The translations under genes were made by a program, and so were the position numbers. A DNA stretch of 64,000 nucleotides. Origin: Crocinitomicaceae bacterium. GTDB lineage: Bacteria > Bacteroidota > Bacteroidia > Flavobacteriales_G > Salibacteraceae. Below, in pieces: positions 8,473-17,145 of this stretch. The DNA is taken from assembly GCA_002707155.1 (NCBI GenBank), contig PAME01000014.1, forward strand, positions 124,001-188,000, read 5' to 3'. Every line of letters starts with the position of its first letter. Position 1 is the first letter of the stretch. The notes beneath the pieces are model-generated. The model was not told the DNA's origin, did no database searches, and worked only from the letters and a program-made list of their open reading frames with translations.

Positions 8473-9678
8473 TTATACTCTTTCAATTACTACGGCATAA
8501 CCCTGCCCTACTCCAATGCACATGGTGCACAAGGCATACTTTTTATTCTGCTTTGCCAATTCAATAGCTGCAGTTTGAATTATTCGAGTTCCACTTACTC
8601 CTAAAGGGTGGCCTAAAGCAATTGCTCCTCCATTCGGATTTATTCTCGGATCATTATCTGCTAAACCTAACTTTCTTGCACAAGCTAAAGCTTGAGCAGC
8701 AAATGCCTCGTTCAATTCAATTATATCCATATCATCCAAGGATAATCCCGCTTTTTTCAACGCTTCTTGAGATGCTCCGACTGGACCTATTCCCATAATT
8801 CTGGGTTCAACGCCAACTACCGCCCAGCTCAGTACTTTTGCTTTAGGAGTTAGGTTGTGTGTTTTTAATCCTTCTTCGGTTGCCAATAACATTGCGGCAG
8901 ATCCATCATTTAATCCGGAAGCATTTCCAGCTGTAACTGTTCCGTCTTTTTTAAATGCTGGCCTTAACTTAGCCAAAACCTCAGCACTGCTTGTTGGTTT
9001 TATAAATTCATCCTTTGAAAAGATAATTGGGTCTTTTTTACGCTGCGGAATTTCCACTGAAATAATTTCTTCCGCTAATCTTCCAGATTGCATTGCAGCT
9101 GTAGCTTTTTGTTGAGACCACAAAGCAAATGCATCTTGATCTTCTCGCGATATGGAATACATTTCAGCAAGGTTCTCGGCCGTTTTACCCATGCCGTCAG
9201 TTCCGTACAATTCTTCCATTTTTGGGTTAATAAATCTCCACCCAAATGAAGAATCGTGCATTTGAGCATCTCTACCAAATGGTTTCGAAACTTTAGAAAT
9301 TACCCAAGGTCCTCTAGTCATATTTTCGACACCTCCAGCAACGAAAATGTCTCCATCTCCGACTCTCAAGGCCCTTGAAGCATGAACTACTGCCGACATT
9401 CCAGACGCACATAATCGATTGACCGTTTCTCCTGGCACCGACCAAGGAATTCCAGCCAACAACGAAGACATTCTCGCCATATTCCTGTTATCTTCACCTG
9501 CTTGGTTTGCGCAACCTAGAATTACATCTTTAATCGCACTCGGATCAAGACTAGGGTTTCTTGCCATTAATTCTTTTAAGGTTATTGCTCCTAAATCATC
9601 AGTTCTAACGGTAGATAATGTACCGCCAAAATTTCCAACTGGAGTTCTAATTGCATCAACTATATACGCTTCTTTCAT
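8473..9678 (-). CDS. paaJ: 3-oxoadipyl-CoA / 3-oxo-5,6-dehydrosuberyl-CoA thiolase
   Basis: A thiolase of 401 residues that would cleave 3-oxoadipyl-CoA to succinyl-CoA and acetyl-CoA (and its dehydrosuberyl analogue) at the end of phenylacetate catabolism. The start at 9678 gives MKEAYIVDAIRTPVGNFGG, standard for thiolases; the longer frame only adds 17 unrelated residues. The acyl-enzyme Cys is in VNRLCASGMSAV, the catalytic His in NPNGGAIALGHPLGVSG and the second Cys in CTMCIGVGQG. The stretch ENMTRGPWVISK is characteristic of the PcaF/PaaJ subgroup. Its position between paaI (38 nt upstream) and paaY (2 nt downstream) supports PaaJ over a general acetyl-CoA acetyltransferase. Confidence 0.9.
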   Translation of the reverse strand: MKEAYIVDAIRTPVGNFGGTLSTVRTDDLGAITLKELMARNPSLDPSAIKDVILGCANQAGEDNRNMARMSSLLAGIPWSVPGETVNRLCASGMSAVVHASRALRVGDGDIFVAGGVENMTRGPWVISKVSKPFGRDAQMHDSSFGWRFINPKMEELYGTDGMGKTAENLAEMYSISREDQDAFALWSQQKATAAMQSGRLAEEIISVEIPQRKKDPIIFSKDEFIKPTSSAEVLAKLRPAFKKDGTVTAGNASGLNDGSAAMLLATEEGLKTHNLTPKAKVLSWAVVGVEPRIMGIGPVGASQEALKKAGLSLDDMDIIELNEAFAAQALACARKLGLADNDPRINPNGGAIALGHPLGVSGTRIIQTAAIELAKQNKKYALCTMCIGVGQGYAVVIERV

Positions 9679-9716
9679 ATTGTGATATTTTTTTGAGGAT
9701 AATCCTTGGACTATGC

Positions 9717-10136
9717 TCAAACTTTCCATTCGTTTTTTGTTCTGTAAACTGTTCCTTTAAAGGTGGCTACTTTTTCATTCTTTTGATTGATAACCTCCAC
9801 TTCATAAACCGCTAATTTATTAGACTTTGATACTTCTTGGGCAGTTGCAATTAACTCATCTCCTTCCTTTACTGGAAGATGGTAATGTATAGTGTTTTCA
9901 ATGGACACGGATTGCATTCCATGCGAATTTGCCGCAAAAGCTAAAGCTGAATCTGCTAATGAAAACGAAACTCCTCCGTGCAGAATATCAAAACCATTTA
10001 ACATTTCGGCGCGAACCACCATTCGAATTACAGAACTCCCCTTTCCATCAATAACGCGCTCAATACCTAACCATTTTGAAAAGGCATCGTTCTGCATCAT
10101 AGCATTTGTTACTTTTTTTGGCAAACTATCGTTCAT
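9717..10136 (-). CDS. paaI: Hydroxyphenylacetyl-CoA thioesterase PaaI
   Basis: A 139-residue hotdog-fold thioesterase. The signature LHGGVSFSLADSALAFAANSHG carries the catalytic-site Gly-Gly, Asp and Asn seen in PaaI. N-terminal NDAFSKWLGIERVIDGKGSSVIRMVVRAEMLNGFDI and C-terminal VYEVEVINQKNEKVATFKGTVYRT also fit. PaaI hydrolyses hydroxyphenylacetyl-CoA and related dead-end esters, freeing CoA. It is the first gene of the minus-strand paaI-paaJ-paaY block and is divergent from a DUF5723 gene, with a 67-nt shared upstream region. Length equals the family norm (about 140). Confidence 0.9.
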   Translation of the reverse strand: MNDSLPKKVTNAMMQNDAFSKWLGIERVIDGKGSSVIRMVVRAEMLNGFDILHGGVSFSLADSALAFAANSHGMQSVSIENTIHYHLPVKEGDELIATAQEVSKSNKLAVYEVEVINQKNEKVATFKGTVYRTKNEWKV

Positions 10137-10176
10137 AAAGTAGGATCTACTGCCAAAATTAGGGTATTGTTCGAAC

Positions 10177-10184
10177 TATATTTG
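10177..10184 (+). promoter_or_regulatory. Candidate -7 promoter element (TATATTTG) for the DUF5723 gene
   Basis: TATATTTG matches TAnnTTTG exactly and lies 19 nt before the ATG at 10204. No TTG is found at the expected -33 distance, so this is only half of a Bacteroidota promoter. Confidence 0.45.
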
Positions 10185-10203
10185 TCTGATCTGTAAAAGA
10201 TAC

Positions 10204-11646
10204 ATGATAAAAATTCGCTGGTTTATAGTTGGAGTACACTTTCTGCTTGCATTGCAAGCATTCGCGCAGCACAATTCGGCTGTGTCTGACAGGTACACAC
10301 CAACAAATAGCGTACTGCTTAACCCTGCCAGCATTGCAGATCCAAGACCCTTTGTTGACTTCCGATTAGTGGGCGTTTCAGCTCAAGCAGAAAACAATCT
10401 CTACCTCCTTCCTGGTGGAAATATAACCAATGCCATAAATGCTGATGTGGAAGATGGAGTTAAGTATAATGCCGCAGTCAACGCAGACATCTACTTACCT
10501 GCTATGGTAATTGCAAAAGGCTATAGATCTTTTGGATTTAATATTAGGCAGCGAAACATGGTTTACGGCAAGAATGTAACTTCAGATGTTGCTGGGTTTA
10601 TAAAAAACGGACTCAACTATCCTAGACAGCATAACCAAGTCTATAATTCTGATAATTTTTATGTAAAATACATGAGTTGGGCTGAATTGGGATTGAATTA
10701 TGCTCAAATAATAAAACGAGATGGGGATGTAATCATGACCGCTGGAGGCTCCTTGAAGCTTCTAAATGGAATGGGACACTTGGCCATGTTGGTTGATAAC
10801 CAGACCTATGAGGTGGATTCTTTACATGTGAATATTCACAGTACTCAATCTAAAATGGGCTTATCCACTCCCGGAGCATATTTAGGAATGGGCGTGGGTG
10901 CTGACCTAGGGTTTGAATTTAGAAAAATGCTAACAGACGATAACGCATTGTATACCCCCCACAGCGTTAGGAGTAAATGCGGTATAAAGGAGTACAAATA
11001 CAAGTTTGGTGTCTCCTTGATTGATTTAGGCTTTATCAATTTCAAAAGAAGCACTTACCACTGGGCCTTTGAAAATGATTCAATTTTCTGGAATAACTAC
11101 GAAACAAATAATATTGACGGAATCACTAAAATGAACACAGTTTTAACCAACTCTTCAGCAAACGCAGGCTCCACACTAGAGAATAAAAATAAATTCACAG
11201 CCTTGATGCCGCTTGCCTTAAATGCTCAATTTGATTACAATTTAGAAAATAATTTCTTTTTCTATTCGTCTTTAGAACTCGGTCTTCATCAACGCTTAAC
11301 AATGGGTACAGAGCGTGTTTCGCGATTAAGTTTGATTCCCAGATACGAAAGAGAGCGCATTACTGCTGCCCTTCCAGTAACTATTTCAAGGCACCAAAAA
11401 CCGGGCTTAGGTTTCTATCTTCGAGCCTACTTTTTTAGCATTGGAACCAATAACTTTGTTCCATTATTGTTAAAAAACGACACTTATGGTGCAGATGTTT
11501 ATGTTAGTTTGAACTGGCAAATTTTACACTCCAAACCGTGTCAAACTTATTTTAAGAAACGAAAAGATTATTGTCCTAAACCCACTCGTAATTTCTTTAA
11601 GAAAAAGAAGAAAAAACCTCGTGAACTGAATTTAGAATGGAAGTAG
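10204..11646 (+). CDS. DUF5723 family outer-membrane-type protein
   Basis: A 480-residue exported protein with signal peptide MIKIRWFIVGVHFLLALQAFAQ. The segment NSAVSDRYTPTNSVLLNPASIADPRPFVDFRLVG is typical of the DUF5723 family of Bacteroidota, proteins with alternating hydrophobic/polar strands that look like outer-membrane beta barrels (for example FFFYSSLELGLHQRLT, GLGFYLRAYFFSIGTNNF, ADVYVSLNWQI). The C-terminus is unusually basic, ending in KKRKDYCPKPTRNFFKKKKKKPRELNLEWK. The function of the family is unknown. The stop overlaps the start of the following DUF2461 gene by 10 nt, indicating coupled translation. Confidence 0.7.
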   Translation: MIKIRWFIVGVHFLLALQAFAQHNSAVSDRYTPTNSVLLNPASIADPRPFVDFRLVGVSAQAENNLYLLPGGNITNAINADVEDGVKYNAAVNADIYLPAMVIAKGYRSFGFNIRQRNMVYGKNVTSDVAGFIKNGLNYPRQHNQVYNSDNFYVKYMSWAELGLNYAQIIKRDGDVIMTAGGSLKLLNGMGHLAMLVDNQTYEVDSLHVNIHSTQSKMGLSTPGAYLGMGVGADLGFEFRKMLTDDNALYTPHSVRSKCGIKEYKYKFGVSLIDLGFINFKRSTYHWAFENDSIFWNNYETNNIDGITKMNTVLTNSSANAGSTLENKNKFTALMPLALNAQFDYNLENNFFFYSSLELGLHQRLTMGTERVSRLSLIPRYERERITAALPVTISRHQKPGLGFYLRAYFFSIGTNNFVPLLLKNDTYGADVYVSLNWQILHSKPCQTYFKKRKDYCPKPTRNFFKKKKKKPRELNLEWK

Positions 11647-12314
11647 AATATTTTACAAAAGATTACCTAGAATTTTTCAAGGAACTAGCAGCCAACAATC
11701 ATAAAAACTGGTTCGATGAAAACCGTAAACGCTATGAAAAAAGTGTAAAGCAACCATTTAAACAATTTGTGGAGCGACTAATTGCTGAAGTTGAACTATT
11801 AGACCCTGAACAGAAGGGCATTGAAGCGAAAGATTGCATTTTTAGAATCAATAGAGACATTCGGTTTAGTAAAGATAAAACACCTTACAAATTGAACAAT
11901 TCCGCTATTGTTTCGCCCGGTGGAAAAAAAGGGAAAGACGTTCCTGGAGTGTACATTGAACTTGGACCAGAAAAAGTCCGACTGTTTGGCGGCGTGTATG
12001 GTTTGGATAAACAAAATCTAGAAGATTTCAGGTATTACCTCGCAGCAAATTCAACTGCTTTCGAAAAATTAATTCATCAAAAAGACTTTTTAACTACTTA
12101 CGGTGAAATTTTGGGTGCGAAGGCCAAAAGAATTCCCAAAGACTTAAAAGAAGCGGCTGAAAAGCAACCGTTGATTTACAACAAACAGTGGTACTTTACT
12201 ACCGAATACGTCCCTGAGGTTATTTTTGAACCGACCTTTATAAAAACCTTAATGGGTGATGTTCAAAAAGGATTCGAAGTCACAAAATTTATTCGAAAAG
12301 GAATTCACTATTAA
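11637..12314 (+). CDS. DUF2461 (TIGR02453) family protein
   Basis: A 225-residue soluble protein with the DUF2461 pattern: DYLEFFKELAANNHKNWFDENRKRYEKSVKQPF near the N-terminus, CIFRINRDIRFSKDKTPYKLN, and GVYIELGPEKVRLFGGVYGLDKQNLEDFRYYL. The biochemical function of this widespread family is not established. The gene overlaps DUF5723 by 10 nt, and the next frame (esterase) begins inside its 3' end. All three are on the plus strand and probably form one transcript. Confidence 0.85.
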   Translation: MEVEYFTKDYLEFFKELAANNHKNWFDENRKRYEKSVKQPFKQFVERLIAEVELLDPEQKGIEAKDCIFRINRDIRFSKDKTPYKLNNSAIVSPGGKKGKDVPGVYIELGPEKVRLFGGVYGLDKQNLEDFRYYLAANSTAFEKLIHQKDFLTTYGEILGAKAKRIPKDLKEAAEKQPLIYNKQWYFTTEYVPEVIFEPTFIKTLMGDVQKGFEVTKFIRKGIHY

Positions 12315-13530
12315 AACCCTGATTTTTCTCTTATGCTCTTTTTGTGCAATGCAGGTGTCATTTGCTCAAGAAAGTCAACTAAAGCCGCAATATGCTGTTG
12401 GGGTAACCTACAATATGCCTTTTGATACTGTGGTTAACGTTAAAGGTAAAGAGCAGGTGCTCAAAATGGATGTGTATGCTCCTGTTCAAGTCTCGACTTC
12501 AAAAAAACTTCCAACCGTTCTGTTGTTATTTGGTGGTGGGTTTTACTGGGGGAATAAGAACAACTACCCTATGGAAACCATTTGTAATCGAATGGCTCAA
12601 ATGGGTTTTGTTGCCATTTCCATAGATTATAGAACACGTTGGAAAAAATCATTACCTGAATTGGAAAAAGGTGCAACAACGTTGTATCGGGCAATTCAAG
12701 ATTTGAGATCCGCAATGCTTTTTCTTGAAACGGATATAGCGTCGGTAAATCAATGGCAAATCGACACCTCAAAATTCTTTCTTGGAGGCAACTCCTCGGG
12801 TTCAATCATAGCTATGAACTATCATTTTATTGAACCGAAAAACAGCAATATTTTTTCTCACTTAGAGGCCGAATTGGGAGCTTGGAGCAAACCAAGTTTT
12901 AGAGCTAGCGCTTTAATAAATCTTTGCGGGGCTATTTCGGACACAAATCTAATCGCTAAGCCAACCCCAATTCTTTCTGCTCATGGAAACGAAGACAATA
13001 TTGTTCCCTATAAAACTGCGACTGTCGATTTTAAAATACCCTTCATTACGACCTTTCCAAAAGTTACATTACAAGGAAGTTATTGGATCAATAAACGGAG
13101 TCAAAACATAGGCGCTAAAAGTCATTTATACACTTTTGAAAATCAGCGGCACTCCCCTTTTGATAGAATAATTGAACCTAAAATCTACCAATCTAACATG
13201 GATAAAACGATCAATCTAATTTCAAACTATTTACAGTGCCAACTGGAGCCAAATAGAGAAATAACTATCCAATCTAATTTACACAGAGAGCATACCAGTC
13301 AATGCAGTATTGAAATTTCAGAAAACGAATGGCAGTTTTATCCAGTGGATAAATCGATTAAAAAAGTCTACTTGAAAGTTGAAGATGTTTATGGTAAAAC
13401 TTTGTTTCGAAAAAAAGTAAAAAAGAAACTGAAAGTTTTTAAATATCAACCAAAGCTAAAAGCTGGCACGTATGTTTTAAAAGTTGGGTACAGCAGTTTT
13501 CAGAAGACAACCATAGTAGAGATTGACTAA
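12259..13530 (+). CDS. Exported alpha/beta-hydrolase (esterase/lipase-like) with a C-terminal sorting-like tail
   Basis: A secreted hydrolase with the signal core KTLIFLLCSFCAMQVSFAQ. An oxyanion-type motif FGGGFYWGN takes the place of HGGGF. The nucleophile elbow is GGNSSGS (GxSxG), the acid is probably in AHGNEDNIVPY and the His in QRHSPFD, as in acetyl-hydrolase-like esterases. The last about 75 residues (FYPVDKSIKKVYLKVEDVYGKTL...LKAGTYVLKVGYSSFQKTTIVEI) resemble a type IX sorting domain, implying surface or extracellular location. The start is uncertain: ATG 12259 (GTG 12256 is in frame) lies 56 nt inside DUF2461 and gives a long n-region. A rare ATT at the DUF2461 stop (about 12310) would give a neater signal peptide. 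Substrate unknown. Confidence 0.72.
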   Translation: MFKKDSKSQNLFEKEFTIKTLIFLLCSFCAMQVSFAQESQLKPQYAVGVTYNMPFDTVVNVKGKEQVLKMDVYAPVQVSTSKKLPTVLLLFGGGFYWGNKNNYPMETICNRMAQMGFVAISIDYRTRWKKSLPELEKGATTLYRAIQDLRSAMLFLETDIASVNQWQIDTSKFFLGGNSSGSIIAMNYHFIEPKNSNIFSHLEAELGAWSKPSFRASALINLCGAISDTNLIAKPTPILSAHGNEDNIVPYKTATVDFKIPFITTFPKVTLQGSYWINKRSQNIGAKSHLYTFENQRHSPFDRIIEPKIYQSNMDKTINLISNYLQCQLEPNREITIQSNLHREHTSQCSIEISENEWQFYPVDKSIKKVYLKVEDVYGKTLFRKKVKKKLKVFKYQPKLKAGTYVLKVGYSSFQKTTIVEID

Positions 13531-13607
13531 AAACATCCATGTACTCAAATGAAATATGGCTGAAAATTCTGGAGAGAAACTCGTCTTAATTTAAAATCGA
13601 GCTTTGA

Positions 13608-14105
13608 CTATGCTTCGCCCAAAGCTTCACCCACAACCGTCATACAAGCAAACATTTTAGCAATTTTTTCTTCTGGAAGACGCAAGTATTGTTCAGAGAA
13701 AAACTCATCGACCAAGTAATTTACTAAAGCAGGTTGAGTAGAAGCCCCAATTAAATTTTTCATATCATCCTCATCATTTTCTTCAGAGAATGAAATAATT
13801 TCTTCAAATAAGTTGGTCATTCTATTTTCTAATGCCGTCAATGCTTCTTCAGAAACGGTTAGTAAGAGATCATTTTTAGATAATTCTACGGCATGCCAAA
13901 TAATGGTTGTCAAGTAGAATAAATCTTCAGCAGCCTCCTCGTCTTCCAAGCCTTCGCTTAATCCAACCACAAAACCCATAATATTGGGTTGCTGACTCGA
14001 CATTCGCTCAAACAAGTTATTCAATTCTTGATCGGTCATGTTTTCCAAATGTTCTAGGGCTAAATCAATGGCGCTATCAGCAACCATATTTTCTCTTACA
14101 GGCAT
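13608..14105 (-). CDS. Hypothetical acidic, mostly helical protein
   Basis: I do not recognise this 165-residue protein. It is strongly acidic (EELEDEEAAEDL-type stretches, ENDEDDMKN) with predicted helices throughout and no signal peptide or membrane segment, so it is probably cytoplasmic. Repeated Asp/Glu-Leu patterns (LALEHLENMTDQELNNLFERMSSQQPN, VSEEALTALENRMTNLFEEIISFS) suggest a helical bundle. It lies 76 nt downstream of paaH on the same strand and could be cotranscribed. A second ATG (MVADSAID, six codons in) is an alternative start. Coding potential is supported by an uninterrupted frame with normal codon use rather than by homology. Confidence 0.6.
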   Translation of the reverse strand: MPVRENMVADSAIDLALEHLENMTDQELNNLFERMSSQQPNIMGFVVGLSEGLEDEEAAEDLFYLTTIIWHAVELSKNDLLLTVSEEALTALENRMTNLFEEIISFSEENDEDDMKNLIGASTQPALVNYLVDEFFSEQYLRLPEEKIAKMFACMTVVGEALGEA

Positions 14106-14181
14106 CCTTTTGCGTTTTAAATTCTGCTACAATTTAAATAAACTTTTAAAATTGAAACGAGTAACATTCAACAAATATCAA

Positions 14182-15342
14182 TTAAGTATAAAAAGTCTGT
14201 CCTTTTTCGACCATTCTCTTCAACAAAACACAAGGTCTATATCGGTCTTCGCCATACTCTTCGTACAAATCTTCCAAAACATTGAGGATATGAGATAACT
14301 CCAGCTCATCGGCCCATGCCAATAAACCTTTTGGATAATTAACTCCCTTGGTCATAGCAGTATCTAAGTCTTCTTTTGAAGCTATGTTCAAATACAGCGC
14401 ATCTGTAGCTTCATTTACTAACATTGCTAAAATTCTTTGGACAATTTTTTTTCCTAATACCTGATCTTCATTCGCAACTGGCTGTTTTGCATTTTCTGAA
14501 TAATCATAAAATCCTCTTCCCGATTTTCTTCCATAAAAACCAGCTTCTACCAGTCTTTTTTGAGAAATTGAAGGCTTAAATCTCGGATCAAAATAAAATT
14601 CTTTAAAAACAGTTTCCGTTACAATGTAGTTGACATCATGACCAATAAAGTCGGTCAATTGAAATGGCCCCATTCTAAAACCACCAATTGTTTTCATTGC
14701 CCAATCAATGGTAGGAATATCTGCAATCCCCTCTTCATAAATACGAATAGCTTCTCCATAAAATGGGCGCGCAACTCTATTCACAATAAAACCGGGAGTA
14801 TCTTTTGCTATGGCAGGAGCCTTACCCCATTCCTGCATAAGCTGTTTTAGCTTTTCAGCTAAATCAGAAGCCGTTGAGATTGCCGGAACAATCTCTACTA
14901 AAGGCATTAATGGAGCAGGATTAAAAAAGTGTAACCCAATTACTCGTTCTGGATTTTGGCATGCAGCAGCGATTGAAGTTACAGAAAGTGAGGAGGTGTT
15001 TGTTGCAATAATGCATTTAGAGTCAACTATATTCTCAATTTTACGAAACACTTGTTTCTTAACATCTAAGTTTTCTACAATTGCTTCCACAACCATTTCG
15101 CTGTCATCAATTCGCTCCAAGCTATGTGTAAATTCGATTCGGCTTAAGACAATATCAGCCTCTTCTCTCGTCTTACGACCTTTTTCAACCAATCGATCAA
15201 ACACTTTTGTCAATCGCGATGACGCTATTTCCAGTGCACCAGGATTATTATCATATAAAGTTACTTCGCATCCTGCTTGAGCTGCTACTTGAGCAATTCC
15301 TGAACCCATTGCTCCTGAACCAATTACACTTATTCTCTTCAT
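14182..15342 (-). CDS. paaH: 3-hydroxyadipyl-CoA / 3-hydroxyacyl-CoA dehydrogenase
   Basis: A 386-residue NAD-dependent 3-hydroxyacyl-CoA dehydrogenase. The Rossmann motif GSGAMGSGIAQVAAQAG is at residues 7-23; then come NTSSLSVTSIAAACQNPERVIGLHFFNPAPLMPLVEIV (with the catalytic His) and GFIVNRVARPFYGEA. The C-terminal helical domain has GPFQLTDFIGHDVNYIVTETVF and a second partial copy (NEATDALYLNIASKEDLDTAMTKGVNYPKGLLAW). In the paa pathway it oxidises 3-hydroxyadipyl-CoA to 3-oxoadipyl-CoA. The two-copy C-terminus is usual for PaaH/PaaC. It is separated from the other paa blocks by unrelated genes. A fatty-acid or hydroxybutyryl-CoA role is possible, but the surroundings favour PaaH. Confidence 0.85.
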   Translation of the reverse strand: MKRISVIGSGAMGSGIAQVAAQAGCEVTLYDNNPGALEIASSRLTKVFDRLVEKGRKTREEADIVLSRIEFTHSLERIDDSEMVVEAIVENLDVKKQVFRKIENIVDSKCIIATNTSSLSVTSIAAACQNPERVIGLHFFNPAPLMPLVEIVPAISTASDLAEKLKQLMQEWGKAPAIAKDTPGFIVNRVARPFYGEAIRIYEEGIADIPTIDWAMKTIGGFRMGPFQLTDFIGHDVNYIVTETVFKEFYFDPRFKPSISQKRLVEAGFYGRKSGRGFYDYSENAKQPVANEDQVLGKKIVQRILAMLVNEATDALYLNIASKEDLDTAMTKGVNYPKGLLAWADELELSHILNVLEDLYEEYGEDRYRPCVLLKRMVEKGQTFYT

Positions 15343-15477
15343 TCTTATGCTATTTTATTTGAGCCTAAAATTCTAAAAGCAAGTTAGGTCAAAACGGTAA
15401 AATAGCAGGTCTTCATTGTTGAGTTTTTAATTGTTTTTTTAGGGTTCCTTAAGCGCTTTTTCTCGAATTCAGATTTT

Positions 15478-15485
15478 TATATTTG
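15478..15485 (+). promoter_or_regulatory. -7-like element (TATATTTG) 7 nt before the ArnT-like start codon
   Basis: An exact TAnnTTTG match ends 7 nt before the ATG at 15493. If it is functional, transcription would begin at or next to the start codon, giving an almost leaderless mRNA. No TTG occurs at the proper -33 distance. Confidence 0.4.
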
Positions 15486-15492
15486 CTCACTT

Positions 15493-17145
15493 ATGACAGC
15501 AAAATTAGAAACGCGTTTTTTAATTGTTTCATTAGTGCTTGTGGCTATTAACCTACTTGGTTTTAACCACTTGTTGGAACTAATGGCAGAAGAACCGAGA
15601 AGGTCTATAATTGCTATTGAAATGCTTAAAAGCGGTGACTTTGCCATACCGCACATTTATGGTGAAATTTATTACAACAAACCTCCGCTTTACAATTGGC
15701 TAATTGCAGGATCAATGGCCCTTTTTGGAACTGGAGAATGGGCCGCTCGACTTCCAGGAATATTATCCTTAATGGCAACTGGAGGCCTCTTATTTTTCTT
15801 ATGTAAGCAATACTTCAAAAAATCTACTGCTATACTAGTAGCACTAGCATATATCACATCAATTGAGCTGCTGTTTTATGGGTCAACTAATACCGCTGAG
15901 ATTGATATTTTTTATGGACTCATAACCGCCGTGCAAGTGCTTGCCATTTTTAAATTCAGGCAATCGGAAGAATACATAAAACTCTTTTTATGGTCCTATT
16001 TCTTTGCAGCTATAGGAGTCATGACCAAAGGAATTCCAACAGTTGCGTTTCAGGGACTGACGCTCTTTGGATACTTAATTGCTACCAAACGATTCAAGCA
16101 ACTGTTCTCACTGAGCCATCTTTTGGGAATCGGGCTTTTTACCATTATCGTAGGTGGTTATTTGTACTATTTCTCGCTGCATGAAGACTTACTTAAATTC
16201 TTAAGTCAACAATTCCAAGAAGCCTCTCAACGCAGCGCTAATGAAGCTAAGGATGTGAATATATTGACGAACATGGCTATTTTCATAGCCATGCTACTGC
16301 AAAAGCTACTACCATGGTCGTTGCTTGCATTTTTCTTCATCTTTAAATCTGTTCGAGGTTTTGTAGTCCAAAACAAGCTTTTACACTTTTCACTAGTATT
16401 TCTAGCTTCAAACATTCTTATTTATTGGACAGGAGCAGATGTTAGAACACGATATTTATATCCATTTTTTCCTTTTCTCATTATTGTATTAATTTCCATT
16501 ATCGAACAAATTAGCTTGAATGAAAAATCAACTAATCGATTTTATTGGTTTTTCAACTCGCTAGTATTTGTGCTACCCATAGGCATTATAGTACTACCTT
16601 ACATATTAGGAATAAGCAATACAATGAATCTGCTCTTAAGTATTGCGTGTGGAGTATCGATAGCCATTATTGCATATTTAAATATAAAACAGCGCGAAAT
16701 AAATAGTGCCATGTGGTCTATGGTTTTCGCTTTACTTATAGTTCGGACCTTTTTTAGTACGGTGATTATGCCTGAGCTCAATGGCTTAAATGATAGAGCA
16801 CATTACAGAAACACTATTGCTACAATGATAGAAAAGTCGGAAGGAAAACCAGTAGTGTTAACTGGCCCTGCAACCTATACCTATCCTAAAATTAGTCTTC
16901 TTGGAAATGTCTACTATAGCGATACCATTAGCTATCCTTCAGAAGTAACCTTTAAAGTACCTTATTATTACGCTCATTATACGGGTGAGATAATGCAGTA
17001 TCAAACAACACCAAAGTCTAAAGAATTAAATTACTTGATGTACGAAAGCTATTTAGACCGGTATCCGCAAAAAAAGAGAGAGCTGTTCACGTTTTATAAC
17101 CAGTATAATAAAAAGACTTTAGTACTTTTCGCTGTCGACGATTAG
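15493..17145 (+). CDS. ArnT-like membrane glycosyltransferase (GT83/PMT superfamily)
   Basis: A 550-residue integral membrane protein with about 12 TM segments and a C-terminal soluble part. The first periplasmic loop reads AEEPRRSIIAIEMLKSGDFAIPHIYGEIYYNKPPLYNWLIAG, matching the ArnT pattern (EPRY...DW..P...G..Y..KPPL.YW) that holds the catalytic acidic residue and contacts the polyprenyl-phosphate sugar donor. FFAAIGVMTKGIP and TGADVRTRYLYPFFPFL are also typical of the superfamily. ArnT adds aminoarabinose to lipid A; Bacteroidota relatives often have other acceptors, so the acceptor is unresolved. Its 3' end overlaps the convergent gtrA-like gene by 4 nt, and both are lipid-linked-sugar proteins. 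Confidence 0.8.
   Translation: MTAKLETRFLIVSLVLVAINLLGFNHLLELMAEEPRRSIIAIEMLKSGDFAIPHIYGEIYYNKPPLYNWLIAGSMALFGTGEWAARLPGILSLMATGGLLFFLCKQYFKKSTAILVALAYITSIELLFYGSTNTAEIDIFYGLITAVQVLAIFKFRQSEEYIKLFLWSYFFAAIGVMTKGIPTVAFQGLTLFGYLIATKRFKQLFSLSHLLGIGLFTIIVGGYLYYFSLHEDLLKFLSQQFQEASQRSANEAKDVNILTNMAIFIAMLLQKLLPWSLLAFFFIFKSVRGFVVQNKLLHFSLVFLASNILIYWTGADVRTRYLYPFFPFLIIVLISIIEQISLNEKSTNRFYWFFNSLVFVLPIGIIVLPYILGISNTMNLLLSIACGVSIAIIAYLNIKQREINSAMWSMVFALLIVRTFFSTVIMPELNGLNDRAHYRNTIATMIEKSEGKPVVLTGPATYTYPKISLLGNVYYSDTISYPSEVTFKVPYYYAHYTGEIMQYQTTPKSKELNYLMYESYLDRYPQKKRELFTFYNQYNKKTLVLFAVDD

Noticed and set aside
14810-15280. 156-residue plus-strand ORF opposite paaH
   Set aside because: Antisense of a conserved dehydrogenase; no independent support.
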